In this document: positions 40,053 to 49,253 of the stretch, one piece after another
Position numbering within the stretch: the stretch's first letter is position 1
How the letters are laid out: each line of letters opens with the position of its first letter
Assembly: GCF_009928485.1 (NCBI RefSeq)
Contig: NZ_JAABNP010000022.1
Location: 1 to 64,000 of the forward strand
DNA: 64,000 nt
Direction: 5' to 3'
Origin: Clostridium sp. C2-6-12
GTDB taxonomy: Bacteria; Bacillota; Clostridia; Clostridiales; Clostridiaceae
Notes under the pieces: generated by a model
Database searches by the model: none
What the model was told of the DNA's origin: nothing
What the model saw: the letters and a program-made list of their open reading frames with translations, nothing else
Position numbers and translations under genes: made by a program

Positions 40053-40092
40053 AATTTATTTTACAACACCATTCTGACAAAACTCTGACAAA
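40053..40092 (-). promoter_or_regulatory. Promoter with two TTGTCAG boxes (copy 1)
   Basis: Minus strand: TTGTCAG twice, 11 bp apart (40071-40092), the second serving as -35 with a 16-base spacer to TAAATT (40053-40058). The 22-bp block is identical to that at 50558-50579. The 11-bp direct repeat is the usual binding form of OmpR-type response regulators. Confidence 0.6.
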
Positions 40093-40181
40093 TATTAGGT
40101 TATCGACTATAAAATAACTTTTTTACAACAAAACGGTCAGAAAAATATATGAAATCTTAAGATATATATTGCAAGAAAAAA

Positions 40182-40216
40182 GCCAACTAACATTTTATTA
40201 AGTACTGTTAGTTGAC
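40182..40216 (-). terminator. Terminator of the second debranching enzyme gene
   Basis: An 11-bp stem GCCAACTAACA / TGTTAGTTGAC (one mismatch). On the minus strand TTTTTTCTTGC follows. Confidence 0.8.
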
Positions 40217-40302
40217 CTATCTACTTATAACATAATAATTTTACTTTAATATCATCAAAAAATTAACTATCACTTATAAATGAATTATTGCAAATCCTAC
40301 AT

Positions 40303-42468
40303 TCATTGTACGCCTACTAAAACTAACACAGATCTTGGCTCTAATTCGATCTTTTGATTAACTTTAAGCATGTCATCAGTTTTTTCAGTAAAATCTTTTC
40401 CAGTAGGCATAGCTGTATTTACTGCAATTCTCCATTCTAATCCCTTAGGGAGATCAGGCACTTTTATATATTGCTTTTCCCAATATGCATTAATTGCTAT
40501 ATATACTATATCGTCCTTGTTTTCTTTCTTGTCCCATCCTGAAAACATAACTCCAAGAACCCTTGTTTCTGCTGATGGGTCTAAATACCAAGGCTCATTC
40601 CCATGTTTACTGACACTAGGCAATCCACACTTTGATGGTTCTATACTATCTCTAACTACAGGATGGCTTTTTCTAAACTTTATCATATTCTTAAAGAAAT
40701 CAAATATTTCTTTATTTTTATCTAATAAAGTCCAATCAAGCCATGAAATTTCATTGTCCTGACAATAAGGATTATTATTTCCAAATTGAGTATTACAAAA
40801 TTCATCTCCTGCTAAAAACATAGGTGTACCTTGACTTGTAAATAAAACTGCACAAGCATTTTTTATCATTTTCATACGAAGTTTTAAAATATTATCATCC
40901 TCTGTATCACCTTCAATGCCACAATTCCAGCTATTATTGCTACTTTCTCCATCTGTATTATTCCAGCCATTAGCTTCATTATGCTTATGATTATATGAAT
41001 ACAAATCATACAAAGTAAAACCATCATGACAGGTAATAAAATTCACTGATGCATTTCCTCTACTATCTGGATCATAAAGATCATGAGAACCAGACATTCT
41101 TTCAGCCATTACCTGTGCAAGACCACCATCACCTTTTAAAAACTTTCGAACATCATCACGATATTTTCCATTCCATTCTGACCATCTTTTCCATGATGGA
41201 AAATTACCTACCTGATACATTCCTCCCGCATCCCATGCTTCTGCAATTAATTTTACCTTTGCCAAAATAGGATCAAATGCTAGATTTTGCAATAAAGGAG
41301 GCTTATTCATAGGCGATCCATCCTCATTACGTCCAAGAATGGAAGCAAGATCAAATCTAAAACCATCTACTCTATACTCAGTAACCCAATAACGCAAACA
41401 ATCCATTATCATTCTTTGGACAACTGGATGGTTGCAATTTATTGTATTTCCACATCCACTAAAGTTATAGTACTTTCCATCTGGCGTTAACATATAATAA
41501 ACATTATTATCAAAGCCTTTAAAAGATATGTATGGACCTTTTTCATTACCTTCTGCTGTATGATTAAAAACAACATCAAGAATAACTTCAATACCATTTT
41601 CATGAAGCTGCTTAATCATGGTCTTTAATTCATCACCTTCTCTATTGTATTCACTCTTAGCAGCATAGCTTGTATTTGGTGCAAAAAAACTTACTGAATT
41701 ATATCCCCAATAATCCAATAGTCTTTTCCCATCAACTATTCTTTCATCTTTCATTTCGTCAAATTCAAAAATGGGCATTAACTCTACTGCATTGATTCCT
41801 AATTCCTTTAAATGTGGTATTTTTTCAGCTAATCCAGAAAAAGTTCCTGGATATTTAACCTTTGAGGATGTGTGTTTTGAAAATCCACGAACATGTAGTT
41901 CATATATAATAAGTTGTTCCATAGGAATTAATAACTGTTTGCTATTTCCCCAATCAAAATCATTTGCAACTACTCGAGATCTATATTGATATCCTGTTTT
42001 GGGCTTAGCTCCCCACATACTTTGCCCTGCTACTGCCTTAGTATATGGATCTAATAAGTATTTAGTACTATCAAAAATCAATCCCTTTTCTGGAATATAT
42101 GGACCATCAACACTATAAGCATATTCAAACTTTTCAATATCTAATCCAAATACAATCATAGAGTATACATCACCAATTCTATAATTATCAGGAAATGGAA
42201 TTATTGCATATGGATCACATTCTTCTCTTTTAAACAATACCAATTTAACTGAAGTCGCATGTTGTGAATGAACTGTAAAACTAACGCCACCTGGAATAAC
42301 TACTGCTCCATTTTCAAGATAAAATCCCGGACGAATTTTAAAGCCTTCATATTCATCCATAGGAATCAAATTTTTACCAAAGGTTTCTGCAAAGTCATCA
42401 AAATTAACTGTACTTGCTAATTTGTTCATAATAAATTTCTTATTTTGTGAAAAATTAGATTTTGTCAT
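40303..42468 (-). CDS. glgX: GlgX-type glycogen debranching enzyme / isoamylase (paralogue 2)
   Basis: A 721-residue GH13 enzyme, paralogous to 30867-33008 over its whole length apart from a distinct 25-residue N-terminus. Catalytic residues are all kept: Asp373 (GFRFDLA), Glu410 (IAEAWDAGG) and Asp482 (TCHDGF). It has an N-terminal CBM48-like domain and no signal peptide. Why two such enzymes are kept is unclear; divergence at the C-terminus and around the first 150 residues may reflect different chain lengths or regulation. GAGGAAG lies 8 bases before ATG; single-gene unit with its own terminator. Confidence 0.92.
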   Translation of the reverse strand: MTKSNFSQNKKFIMNKLASTVNFDDFAETFGKNLIPMDEYEGFKIRPGFYLENGAVVIPGGVSFTVHSQHATSVKLVLFKREECDPYAIIPFPDNYRIGDVYSMIVFGLDIEKFEYAYSVDGPYIPEKGLIFDSTKYLLDPYTKAVAGQSMWGAKPKTGYQYRSRVVANDFDWGNSKQLLIPMEQLIIYELHVRGFSKHTSSKVKYPGTFSGLAEKIPHLKELGINAVELMPIFEFDEMKDERIVDGKRLLDYWGYNSVSFFAPNTSYAAKSEYNREGDELKTMIKQLHENGIEVILDVVFNHTAEGNEKGPYISFKGFDNNVYYMLTPDGKYYNFSGCGNTINCNHPVVQRMIMDCLRYWVTEYRVDGFRFDLASILGRNEDGSPMNKPPLLQNLAFDPILAKVKLIAEAWDAGGMYQVGNFPSWKRWSEWNGKYRDDVRKFLKGDGGLAQVMAERMSGSHDLYDPDSRGNASVNFITCHDGFTLYDLYSYNHKHNEANGWNNTDGESSNNSWNCGIEGDTEDDNILKLRMKMIKNACAVLFTSQGTPMFLAGDEFCNTQFGNNNPYCQDNEISWLDWTLLDKNKEIFDFFKNMIKFRKSHPVVRDSIEPSKCGLPSVSKHGNEPWYLDPSAETRVLGVMFSGWDKKENKDDIVYIAINAYWEKQYIKVPDLPKGLEWRIAVNTAMPTGKDFTEKTDDMLKVNQKIELEPRSVLVLVGVQ

Positions 42469-42493
42469 CCCACATCTTCCTCTCTAAAAATCA

Positions 42494-42652
42494 ATTCACA
42501 ATTAACAGTTAACAATTACGAAATAAAAGTCACAGGCTTTTCAATTAAGTTCTGAATTGTGGCACATCCACCATTTTTATAGGTGGATGTTTTTTAGAAA
42601 TAGCTTCGCTATTTAATACTTAATTCTTAACTCTAAACTCTTAACTTATCCA
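42494..42652. repeat. Composite intergenic repeat
   Basis: Blocks in order: CACAATTAACAGTTAACAAT; AGTCACAGGCTTTT; a 41-bp-type unit (AAGTTCTGAATTGTGGCACA, then TCCACCATTTTTATAGGTGG, 42547-42587); the hairpin AAATAGCTTCGCTATTT (42598-42614); and TTAATTCTTAACTCTAAACT. In the unit the usual CATAGCCAC is replaced by CATCCACC, which pairs with GGTGGATG. Blocks of both repeat families are joined here. Confidence 0.7.
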
Positions 42653-42802
42653 AGCTTTAAAGTACCTCAAACTCTGAACTGATTGAAAATTTTAATTTAT
42701 GAATTTTATTAATTAAAATTTATATAATGATTTTTTATCCTTACACTTATTGGTTTAACTTCTTTATTTAGTTAATATAATTATAGCATATATAAATAAA
42801 AA

Positions 42803-42833
42803 TACGCTGGTTTTCATGTTAAACCAACGTATA
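42803..42833 (-). terminator. Terminator of the dCache MCP gene
   Basis: A 12-bp stem ATACGCTGGTTT / AAACCAACGTAT (one wobble) with a 7-base loop; TTTTTATTTATA follows on the minus strand, 12 bases after the stop. Confidence 0.8.
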
Positions 42834-42844
42834 AAAATCATACC

Positions 42845-44830
42845 TTATTTTATTTTAAATTTAGAAAGTTCCTTAGATAAAGATATAGAAAGTTCATCTA
42901 GATCTTCAGATGCTTTTTTTAAGTTTAAGAAAATAGTTCCTTGCTTATCAATCATTTCTTCAAAACATAAAGTACTTGCAACAGACTCTTCACTTATAGC
43001 TGAAGTATTAGAAACTGCTTCATTAATATTTTTATTTTCTACTAATAATGATTTTGCTATTTCAGATATGCTGAAGCTCATAAGCTTAATATTTTCAATT
43101 TCTTTTTCAATTCCTGCAAATGTAGATGATATATTATCAATTGAGCTTGTACTTAATCCCATATAATCTAAACTATCTTTCATTACTGCAACTGCATTTG
43201 CAACTTGCTCCTGAATTTGTTGTATTTCACTTGAAATTCCTTGTGTAGATTCTGAAGATTGTTCAGCCAATTTTCTAACCTCCTCTGCAACTACTGAGAA
43301 GCCTTTTCCATTTTCTCCTGCTCTTGCTGCTTCAATACTTGCATTTAAAGCTAAAAGGTTAGTTTGTTCTGATATAGAAGATATAGTAGTTGTTATATTA
43401 GCAATATTCTTAGATTTTTCTGATAAATCATTGATAACTTCTGCTGAAATATTTACGCTTTCTTTCATTTTATATAATAATTTTGCTGTTTCCTCTAAAC
43501 CTTTAGAACCATTTAAGGTCTTATCATTAGTTTCAGATATCCTTTTATCAATATTGGCACTTATATCCACCAATTCTTTAGATTTACTTTCCATGTCATT
43601 TATTGATCTTGTTATATTTTGGACTTCATTTGCCGTATGCTTTGCTCCTAAAGATAAATTTTCGATTGACTGCTTAATGTCTTTTCCGCATTCAACAACC
43701 TCTAAACTGACTTTTTTATAACTATCCGAAGATTCAATAACAACTTCTGAAACATCTTTAATTTTTATTATTATACTTCTCAAATTATCTATCATCTTGT
43801 TAAAGGTTGTATTAATTCTTCCTAATTCATCTGATGATTCTGGAAGGGAGCTTAATAGATTTCCTGCTGCTACCTCTTCTGCTATTAAAGATATCTTTAA
43901 TAGTTTATTGAAGAAGTTTCGGAGTAATATAGTAAGTAATATTATTAGAATTATCATAGCAACAACAGAAACTATAACTATAAAGTAAAGCAACGACTCT
44001 AAACTAGAAGTGTATTCTTTAGTAGGCACCTCTAAAAGCATATACCAATCAGTTCCTTCAACATGTGAAACAAAAAGTTTTTCTGTTTCATTATTATCCT
44101 TAAATTCACCTGTAAAGTTATCTTTTGAGATGGCCACCTTTACTAAATCCGCAAATTCCTTATTTGAACTTTTCAAGAAATTTTCTTCTTTGTTAGAACT
44201 ATCATCTTGACGGAATAAAACAGTCCCATCTTTACCAATTAAATAAACCTTGTCCGTCTTTCCAATATGAAAATCTGTATTTTCTTTAAATACTGTAGTT
44301 ACTAAACAAGCTCCACTTACAAGCCCTATAACTTTATTATCTTTAGGGTTCTTTACTGGACATTCCATAGATATTATTAAATCCTTAGGGTTTTGTTTAT
44401 CTTGAAATGGATTTGAAATAATTTTTTCACCTTTCATAACCCTTGGGAAAGTATCTTCTGAGCTTATATCTATAGTTACATTATTTTGCATTAATAATTT
44501 TCCTGTAGTATCTGATATTCCAATGGTATTATATACCCCATCATAATTCTTTTGCTCTCTTTGAAAATAAGGTATTATTTCCTCATAATTCATTCCAGAA
44601 ACCAATTGAGTATTTGCTATTACTTCAACTTGAGATAATCTAGATTTAACCCATGATGATAATTTTTGAGCTTGTATTGATATAGTTTGTTTCCCTGAGT
44701 TTTCCATTGAAGACATTATTAATTTCTTTGAATTTACATATTCTAAATATGTAACTGTACTAATAAGAGTTATAACAATAAGTGAAATAATAAAAATAGC
44801 TCTAGCTTGTAATGATTTTCCCTTTTTCAT
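42845..44830 (-). CDS. Methyl-accepting chemotaxis protein with dCache-type sensor
   Basis: A 661-residue chemoreceptor: TM1 (about 12-33), a large extracellular double-Cache-like domain (about 35-275, with [13 protein letters not shown] and [10 protein letters not shown]), TM2 (about 275-300), HAMP and a signalling domain with the hairpin tip [20 protein letters not shown]. Cache domains bind amino acids, organic acids or polyamines. ATG 44830 was chosen because AGGGGG lies 9 bases before it. Monocistronic. The ligand cannot be read from sequence. Confidence 0.92.
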   Translation of the reverse strand: MKKGKSLQARAIFIISLIVITLISTVTYLEYVNSKKLIMSSMENSGKQTISIQAQKLSSWVKSRLSQVEVIANTQLVSGMNYEEIIPYFQREQKNYDGVYNTIGISDTTGKLLMQNNVTIDISSEDTFPRVMKGEKIISNPFQDKQNPKDLIISMECPVKNPKDNKVIGLVSGACLVTTVFKENTDFHIGKTDKVYLIGKDGTVLFRQDDSSNKEENFLKSSNKEFADLVKVAISKDNFTGEFKDNNETEKLFVSHVEGTDWYMLLEVPTKEYTSSLESLLYFIVIVSVVAMIILIILLTILLRNFFNKLLKISLIAEEVAAGNLLSSLPESSDELGRINTTFNKMIDNLRSIIIKIKDVSEVVIESSDSYKKVSLEVVECGKDIKQSIENLSLGAKHTANEVQNITRSINDMESKSKELVDISANIDKRISETNDKTLNGSKGLEETAKLLYKMKESVNISAEVINDLSEKSKNIANITTTISSISEQTNLLALNASIEAARAGENGKGFSVVAEEVRKLAEQSSESTQGISSEIQQIQEQVANAVAVMKDSLDYMGLSTSSIDNISSTFAGIEKEIENIKLMSFSISEIAKSLLVENKNINEAVSNTSAISEESVASTLCFEEMIDKQGTIFLNLKKASEDLDELSISLSKELSKFKIK

Positions 44831-44996
44831 AAATATTTTCCCCCTCATAATAACCATAAAAATTGAATTTTAATATAAATAATATTTTATTTATATTCTT
44901 AAGATACAATTATATTTATTCATTTTTCTCATTACATTGTATAAATATAAATCTACTTTTCCCTAATAAAGTAATTATTTAATTTTAAATTTAAAA

Positions 44997-45040
44997 AGAG
45001 AAGGATTAAAAATATATATCATTATTCATAATCCTTCTCT
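44997..45040 (-). terminator. Terminator of the class F flavodiiron gene
   Basis: A 12-bp perfect stem AGAGAAGGATTA / TAATCCTTCTCT, 20-base A/T loop, then TTTTTAAATTT on the minus strand. Confidence 0.85.
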
Positions 45041-45116
45041 TAGTTTAAAACTAATTTCTCTTATTGTATTTTTTAGTACATTAAAACTTTACTAACTCTT
45101 AAGTACTTATGTGTTT

Positions 45117-47642
45117 TTAAAACATTTGTTTAAATAATCTATTTTCTTTTACATCTTGTGTAACTTTTACTACATTACTTGTATCACCAATTAATATTGC
45201 ACCACATAAACGGTTATTGGCAAAATAGTATTTTGTATATGATCTTTTAACAGGATCTTTAAATTCTACTGTTTTATATTGAATGTTAGGATTCTTTCCA
45301 TTATCTCCAATTGAATATAATGAAGTATTCATTCCATTAAAGGTTATAGCAGCATCTACTGTTTCATAAGTCAATTCATCTCCAGCTGCATTGGCTCCAG
45401 CAACCCTACCCATTTCTAAAGCTTGTGGCCAAATACCATAATTTATTCCATTATATTCAGCACAATCTCCGCAAGCATATATCTCTGGAATATTAGTTTG
45501 CATTTTTTCATTTACAATTACAGCCCTATCTATATTAATTCCTGCTTCTTTTGCTATTTTAGTATTAGCCTTAATACCTGTAGATATAATCACTAAATCA
45601 GCTGGTATAACTTCTTTGCCATTGATTTTTACACCAGTAACATTATCTTCACCTTTTATTTCATCAATTTTAACATTTAATCTTATATCAATTCCTTCTC
45701 CTCTAACTATTTCTTCTAGGAATCTTCCACCTTCTAAATCTAATTGATTAAACATTAATTTGTCAGAAGCTTCTAATACAGTAACTTTACATTTTGCTTT
45801 ACTTAATTCCCATGCAGCTTCAAGTCCAAGAACTCCGCCTCCAATTACAACTGCATTTTTTACCTTAGGTAATAGTTCTACAACCTTATCAGTATCTGAA
45901 ATATTACGTATTGCAATTACTTCCTCTTTATCTGCGCCTGGAATTTCAGGAATAAAGCATTCAGAGCCTAAAGCATATATACACTTGTCATATTTAAGCT
46001 TAATTCCATCATCAAAATGAACTTCTTTTCCTTTAGTATCAATTTTGATTACTTCTTTTTCAAGGACATTTGTTATATTCTTTTCTTTATACCACGCTTC
46101 ATCATGAATAGCTATTTGTTCTGGTTTAAACTTAGCTATCATTGATTTTGTAAGCATAGGACGATTATATCCTAATACACTTTCATTAGAAACCAAAACT
46201 ATAGCACAAGTCTCATTTCTTTCCCTTATGGCCGTCGCTGCACTTATTCCCGCGGCACCATTTCCAAGAACTAAATAAATTTCATTTGTATTATTCTTAT
46301 AGTCATTTTCATCAATTTCAACTGTAATGAAATTTTCTTTTCCTACACCACAAACAGGACAAATCTCAAGGCTGGAATCAAATATTTCTCCACAAACTAA
46401 ACATTTCACCAAAGTTCTCTTAGCTGATTTCTTTGGATTTTCTTTGTTTTGTACAATACAACCAAAATTATATCCATAATCATAAGCATCACTTAAATCA
46501 CTATCACTTGGTTTAAATTTAACACGGAAACCATCGATTACCTTCATGTTAAGCTGTTTTAATCTTTCTATAATATGTGGAACACCTTCTCCGCTCCATC
46601 CATAGCTTCCAAAGGCACTAGCATGTTTAGTACCATGAGTTCTTGCAAACATTGATATAGTTAACTCCCAAATAGGTTCTAGGGCTTCACCAACTATTGT
46701 TGGGGTACCTAAAAGAATACCATCTGCAAAAAACAACTCTTCTAATACTTTGCTCTTATCAGTTTCTAATAAATCGTAATCTCTTACATCCACGTCACCA
46801 CTAGCTTTAATTCCCTTTGCTATTTCACCAGCTAATTGCTTTGTGTATCCATAAGCACTTACATAAGGAATAATTACTGTCTTTCTTGGATTTGGATTAA
46901 CTATTTCACACCATTTAGCATTTAAAGCTTTAAGTTCTTCTATTCTACAGTCAATTACTGGTCCATGCCCTGTGCAAATCATATCAATATCTAAATCTTT
47001 AATTCTAGCTAAAGCTTTTATCATAAATGGCTTCTTAAAAGGTCCAATAATATTATCAAAATAATATTTCTTAGCTCTTAGGTATCCTTCATTATCTGTA
47101 ACCTTACTTAATAATATTTCATCAAAACTATAATGTGAACCAAAGGAATCACAAGTAAGTAGCGTCTTATCTTCTTCAATATATGTATACATTGTATCTG
47201 GCCAATGTAAATTAGGAAGTACCATAAAACGTAAAGTTTTATCTCCTAAATCTAAAGTGTCATTTTCTTTTACAGCTATGCTATAAAAATCACGATTTAC
47301 AATATTTTTTAAGAAACCTATAGCAACCCCTGTTCCTACAATTTTAATATTAGGATTTATTTCAATAAGTTTTTCTATACTACCTGCATGATCTGGTTCT
47401 GTATGATTTACCACAATATAATCAATTTCATTAATATCTACAAGGTTGCTTAAAGCTTCCAAATATTCGTCTAAGAATTTAGCCTTTGCTGTTTCAAATA
47501 ATACTGTTTTTTGACTTGTCTTAAGCAAATATGAATTATAAGAAGTTCCAAATTCAGTTTCCATTACAATGTCAAATACTTTTAAATCAGGATCTAATAC
47601 TCCTGTCCAATAAAAATTCTTTTTTAGTTCCAGTGTTTTCAT
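45117..47642 (-). CDS. Flavodiiron protein fused to rubredoxin and NADH:rubredoxin oxidoreductase (class F)
   Basis: An 841-residue triple fusion. Residues 1-250 form the metallo-beta-lactamase-like diiron domain with ligands His80, Glu82, Asp84, His146, Asp165 and His226. A flavodoxin FMN domain follows (about 254-395). Next is a short-spaced rubredoxin, Cys414/417 and Cys428/431, with only ten residues between the pairs. Last is an FAD/NADH reductase (about 455-841, GNGAAGISAA; second GGGVLGLEAA). All parts needed to pass electrons from NADH to O2 (or NO) and yield water are in one chain; class F enzymes such as that of C. difficile act this way. AGGAGG before ATG; monocistronic. Confidence 0.93.
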   Translation of the reverse strand: MKTLELKKNFYWTGVLDPDLKVFDIVMETEFGTSYNSYLLKTSQKTVLFETAKAKFLDEYLEALSNLVDINEIDYIVVNHTEPDHAGSIEKLIEINPNIKIVGTGVAIGFLKNIVNRDFYSIAVKENDTLDLGDKTLRFMVLPNLHWPDTMYTYIEEDKTLLTCDSFGSHYSFDEILLSKVTDNEGYLRAKKYYFDNIIGPFKKPFMIKALARIKDLDIDMICTGHGPVIDCRIEELKALNAKWCEIVNPNPRKTVIIPYVSAYGYTKQLAGEIAKGIKASGDVDVRDYDLLETDKSKVLEELFFADGILLGTPTIVGEALEPIWELTISMFARTHGTKHASAFGSYGWSGEGVPHIIERLKQLNMKVIDGFRVKFKPSDSDLSDAYDYGYNFGCIVQNKENPKKSAKRTLVKCLVCGEIFDSSLEICPVCGVGKENFITVEIDENDYKNNTNEIYLVLGNGAAGISAATAIRERNETCAIVLVSNESVLGYNRPMLTKSMIAKFKPEQIAIHDEAWYKEKNITNVLEKEVIKIDTKGKEVHFDDGIKLKYDKCIYALGSECFIPEIPGADKEEVIAIRNISDTDKVVELLPKVKNAVVIGGGVLGLEAAWELSKAKCKVTVLEASDKLMFNQLDLEGGRFLEEIVRGEGIDIRLNVKIDEIKGEDNVTGVKINGKEVIPADLVIISTGIKANTKIAKEAGINIDRAVIVNEKMQTNIPEIYACGDCAEYNGINYGIWPQALEMGRVAGANAAGDELTYETVDAAITFNGMNTSLYSIGDNGKNPNIQYKTVEFKDPVKRSYTKYYFANNRLCGAILIGDTSNVVKVTQDVKENRLFKQMF

Positions 47643-47730
47643 GTAAAAATCCTCCTTCTCGATGCCAAATCATATTAGTTTTATGACAATATTATACCTC
47701 TTTACACATAATAATTCATATATTTTTCTT

Positions 47731-48987
47731 TTAAATAAAAAAATAATATGAATTTAAAAGATAAACTTCATTATATTTAACAGCCATTTTCCACAATTTC
47801 TTTTTAATCGTTCCAATAGATATTTTCTCTTCCTTAAAATCTTCAAGACTCTTTAAAAAACTCTTTTTTTCTTTTTCATCTGCCTTGTTCTTAAAATATC
47901 CCCATACATGCATTAAGGCATTTAAACAATTTCCTAAATTAATCTCCATTTCCATAGCTTCTTCTATTAAGTTATAAAATTTAAGAAATGGGTAATCAGA
48001 TTTATCCTTTAATAGTTTTCTTATTTCTAAATAATTTTGAGGAGAATTTTCTAATATAGTGTATTTATATTTTGCCCACTCTTCTTCAAGTCTTTTAATT
48101 TTATTACCTTGACTAACAACATTTATGCATTTTACAGCTGAAAGATTTTTATCTTTAACTTCAAGCATTATATCAATATCTTCTCTATCTAAACTTTCAT
48201 AAAACCTTATGAATTCATTAATTCTTATTGTATTTGAATGTGAACCTATTTTTTTTAAAGGATTTTGCTGAGAATAATGAATTTTTTGATATCCATCTTT
48301 TTCTTTCCACGTTTCTTTGCATTTATTAATCCAATATTTATCACTTTTTTCTTTATCATATGAATTAATTTCATTATGAAGATTATCAAAAATAACTGGT
48401 ATATTAAGTTTTTTTCCTATTTCTAAAACTTCATTTATATTATAAGATTTATCATCATTTTCAATAACAAGTCTCTCTTTCACATTGTTACCTAATAAAG
48501 AATAATTATTTATGAATCTTTCTATTGCTTGCTCTTTATCATTGTAAACTCCACCAATATGAAGAACAATTTTATGCTCACTTCCTACTCCAAGGGTATC
48601 TAATACTTTAGTATGATAATTCAAATCCTCAATTGCCCTATCCACTACTTCTACATTAGGTGAATTAAGTACTGTGTATTGACCTGGATGCATTGAAACT
48701 CTCATATTGCTTTTTCTTATCTTCTCTCCAATTTTATTGAATTCAGAAAAAAATATCTTTTCCCATGAAATAGTATTAATTGGACTTGAACCAAAAGGAA
48801 TTAAATCTGAACTAATTCTAAAAAGTTTTATGTCATTTTTAATATTGTAATCAATAATATTTTCAAGAGAATTTAAATTAAAAGAAATCAAATCTAATAA
48901 TTTTTCTTCATCTATATTTTTAGCTATAGAACTTTTTAAATTAGTATTTTGTATTCCAATAGTTAAACATGCATATCCTATACTCAT
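47731..48987 (-). CDS. uvsE: UV DNA damage endonuclease (UvdE/UvsE)
   Basis: A 418-residue TIM-barrel endonuclease that nicks 5' to UV photoproducts. N-terminal motif SIGYACLTIGIQNTN, then RISSDLIPFGSSPIN, RVSMHPGQYTVLNSP, VLHIGG, ENDDKSY and FDNLHNEIN, which carry the His/Glu/Asp metal ligands of the family. The C-terminal about 110 residues are a lysine-rich extension seen in Firmicute members. AGGAGG before ATG. Typical of spore formers facing light during dispersal. No partner gene is adjacent. Confidence 0.92.
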   Translation of the reverse strand: MSIGYACLTIGIQNTNLKSSIAKNIDEEKLLDLISFNLNSLENIIDYNIKNDIKLFRISSDLIPFGSSPINTISWEKIFFSEFNKIGEKIRKSNMRVSMHPGQYTVLNSPNVEVVDRAIEDLNYHTKVLDTLGVGSEHKIVLHIGGVYNDKEQAIERFINNYSLLGNNVKERLVIENDDKSYNINEVLEIGKKLNIPVIFDNLHNEINSYDKEKSDKYWINKCKETWKEKDGYQKIHYSQQNPLKKIGSHSNTIRINEFIRFYESLDREDIDIMLEVKDKNLSAVKCINVVSQGNKIKRLEEEWAKYKYTILENSPQNYLEIRKLLKDKSDYPFLKFYNLIEEAMEMEINLGNCLNALMHVWGYFKNKADEKEKKSFLKSLEDFKEEKISIGTIKKKLWKMAVKYNEVYLLNSYYFFI

Positions 48988-49130
48988 CTTTTCCTCCTAT
49001 TACAAGAATAATGTTATTCCATCAGTAAAGTAACATTACTTTTCCATACTAAAATATTAATATAAATTTGAACTTTTCAATCAATTCAGAGTTATGTTTT
49101 CGGATGAAATCTCTTAACGCGATTACAAGA

Positions 49131-49253
49131 AAGTTTCGCATTGTGGCATAGCTGCTCTTTTTATAAGTGAGAAGTTCCCAATTGTGGCATAGCCACTCTT
49201 TTCAGAAGTGAGAAGTTCCGCATTGTGGCATAGCCACTCTTTTTAGTAGTGCA
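49131..49253. repeat. Three tandem 41-bp repeats
   Basis: Units begin at 49131, 49172 and 49213, exactly 41 bp apart, each starting AAGTT and containing GTGGCATAGC. Each holds GCATAGCTGC or GCATAGCCAC, a short imperfect dyad. The third unit overlaps the 3' end of the cyclase gene, supplying its last codons and stop. There are no spacers, so this is not a CRISPR. Confidence 0.85.

Noticed and set aside
49131..49253. Possible CRISPR array (regular 41-bp period)
   Set aside because: Units are contiguous with no unique spacers, the same unit is dispersed elsewhere, and there are no cas genes.
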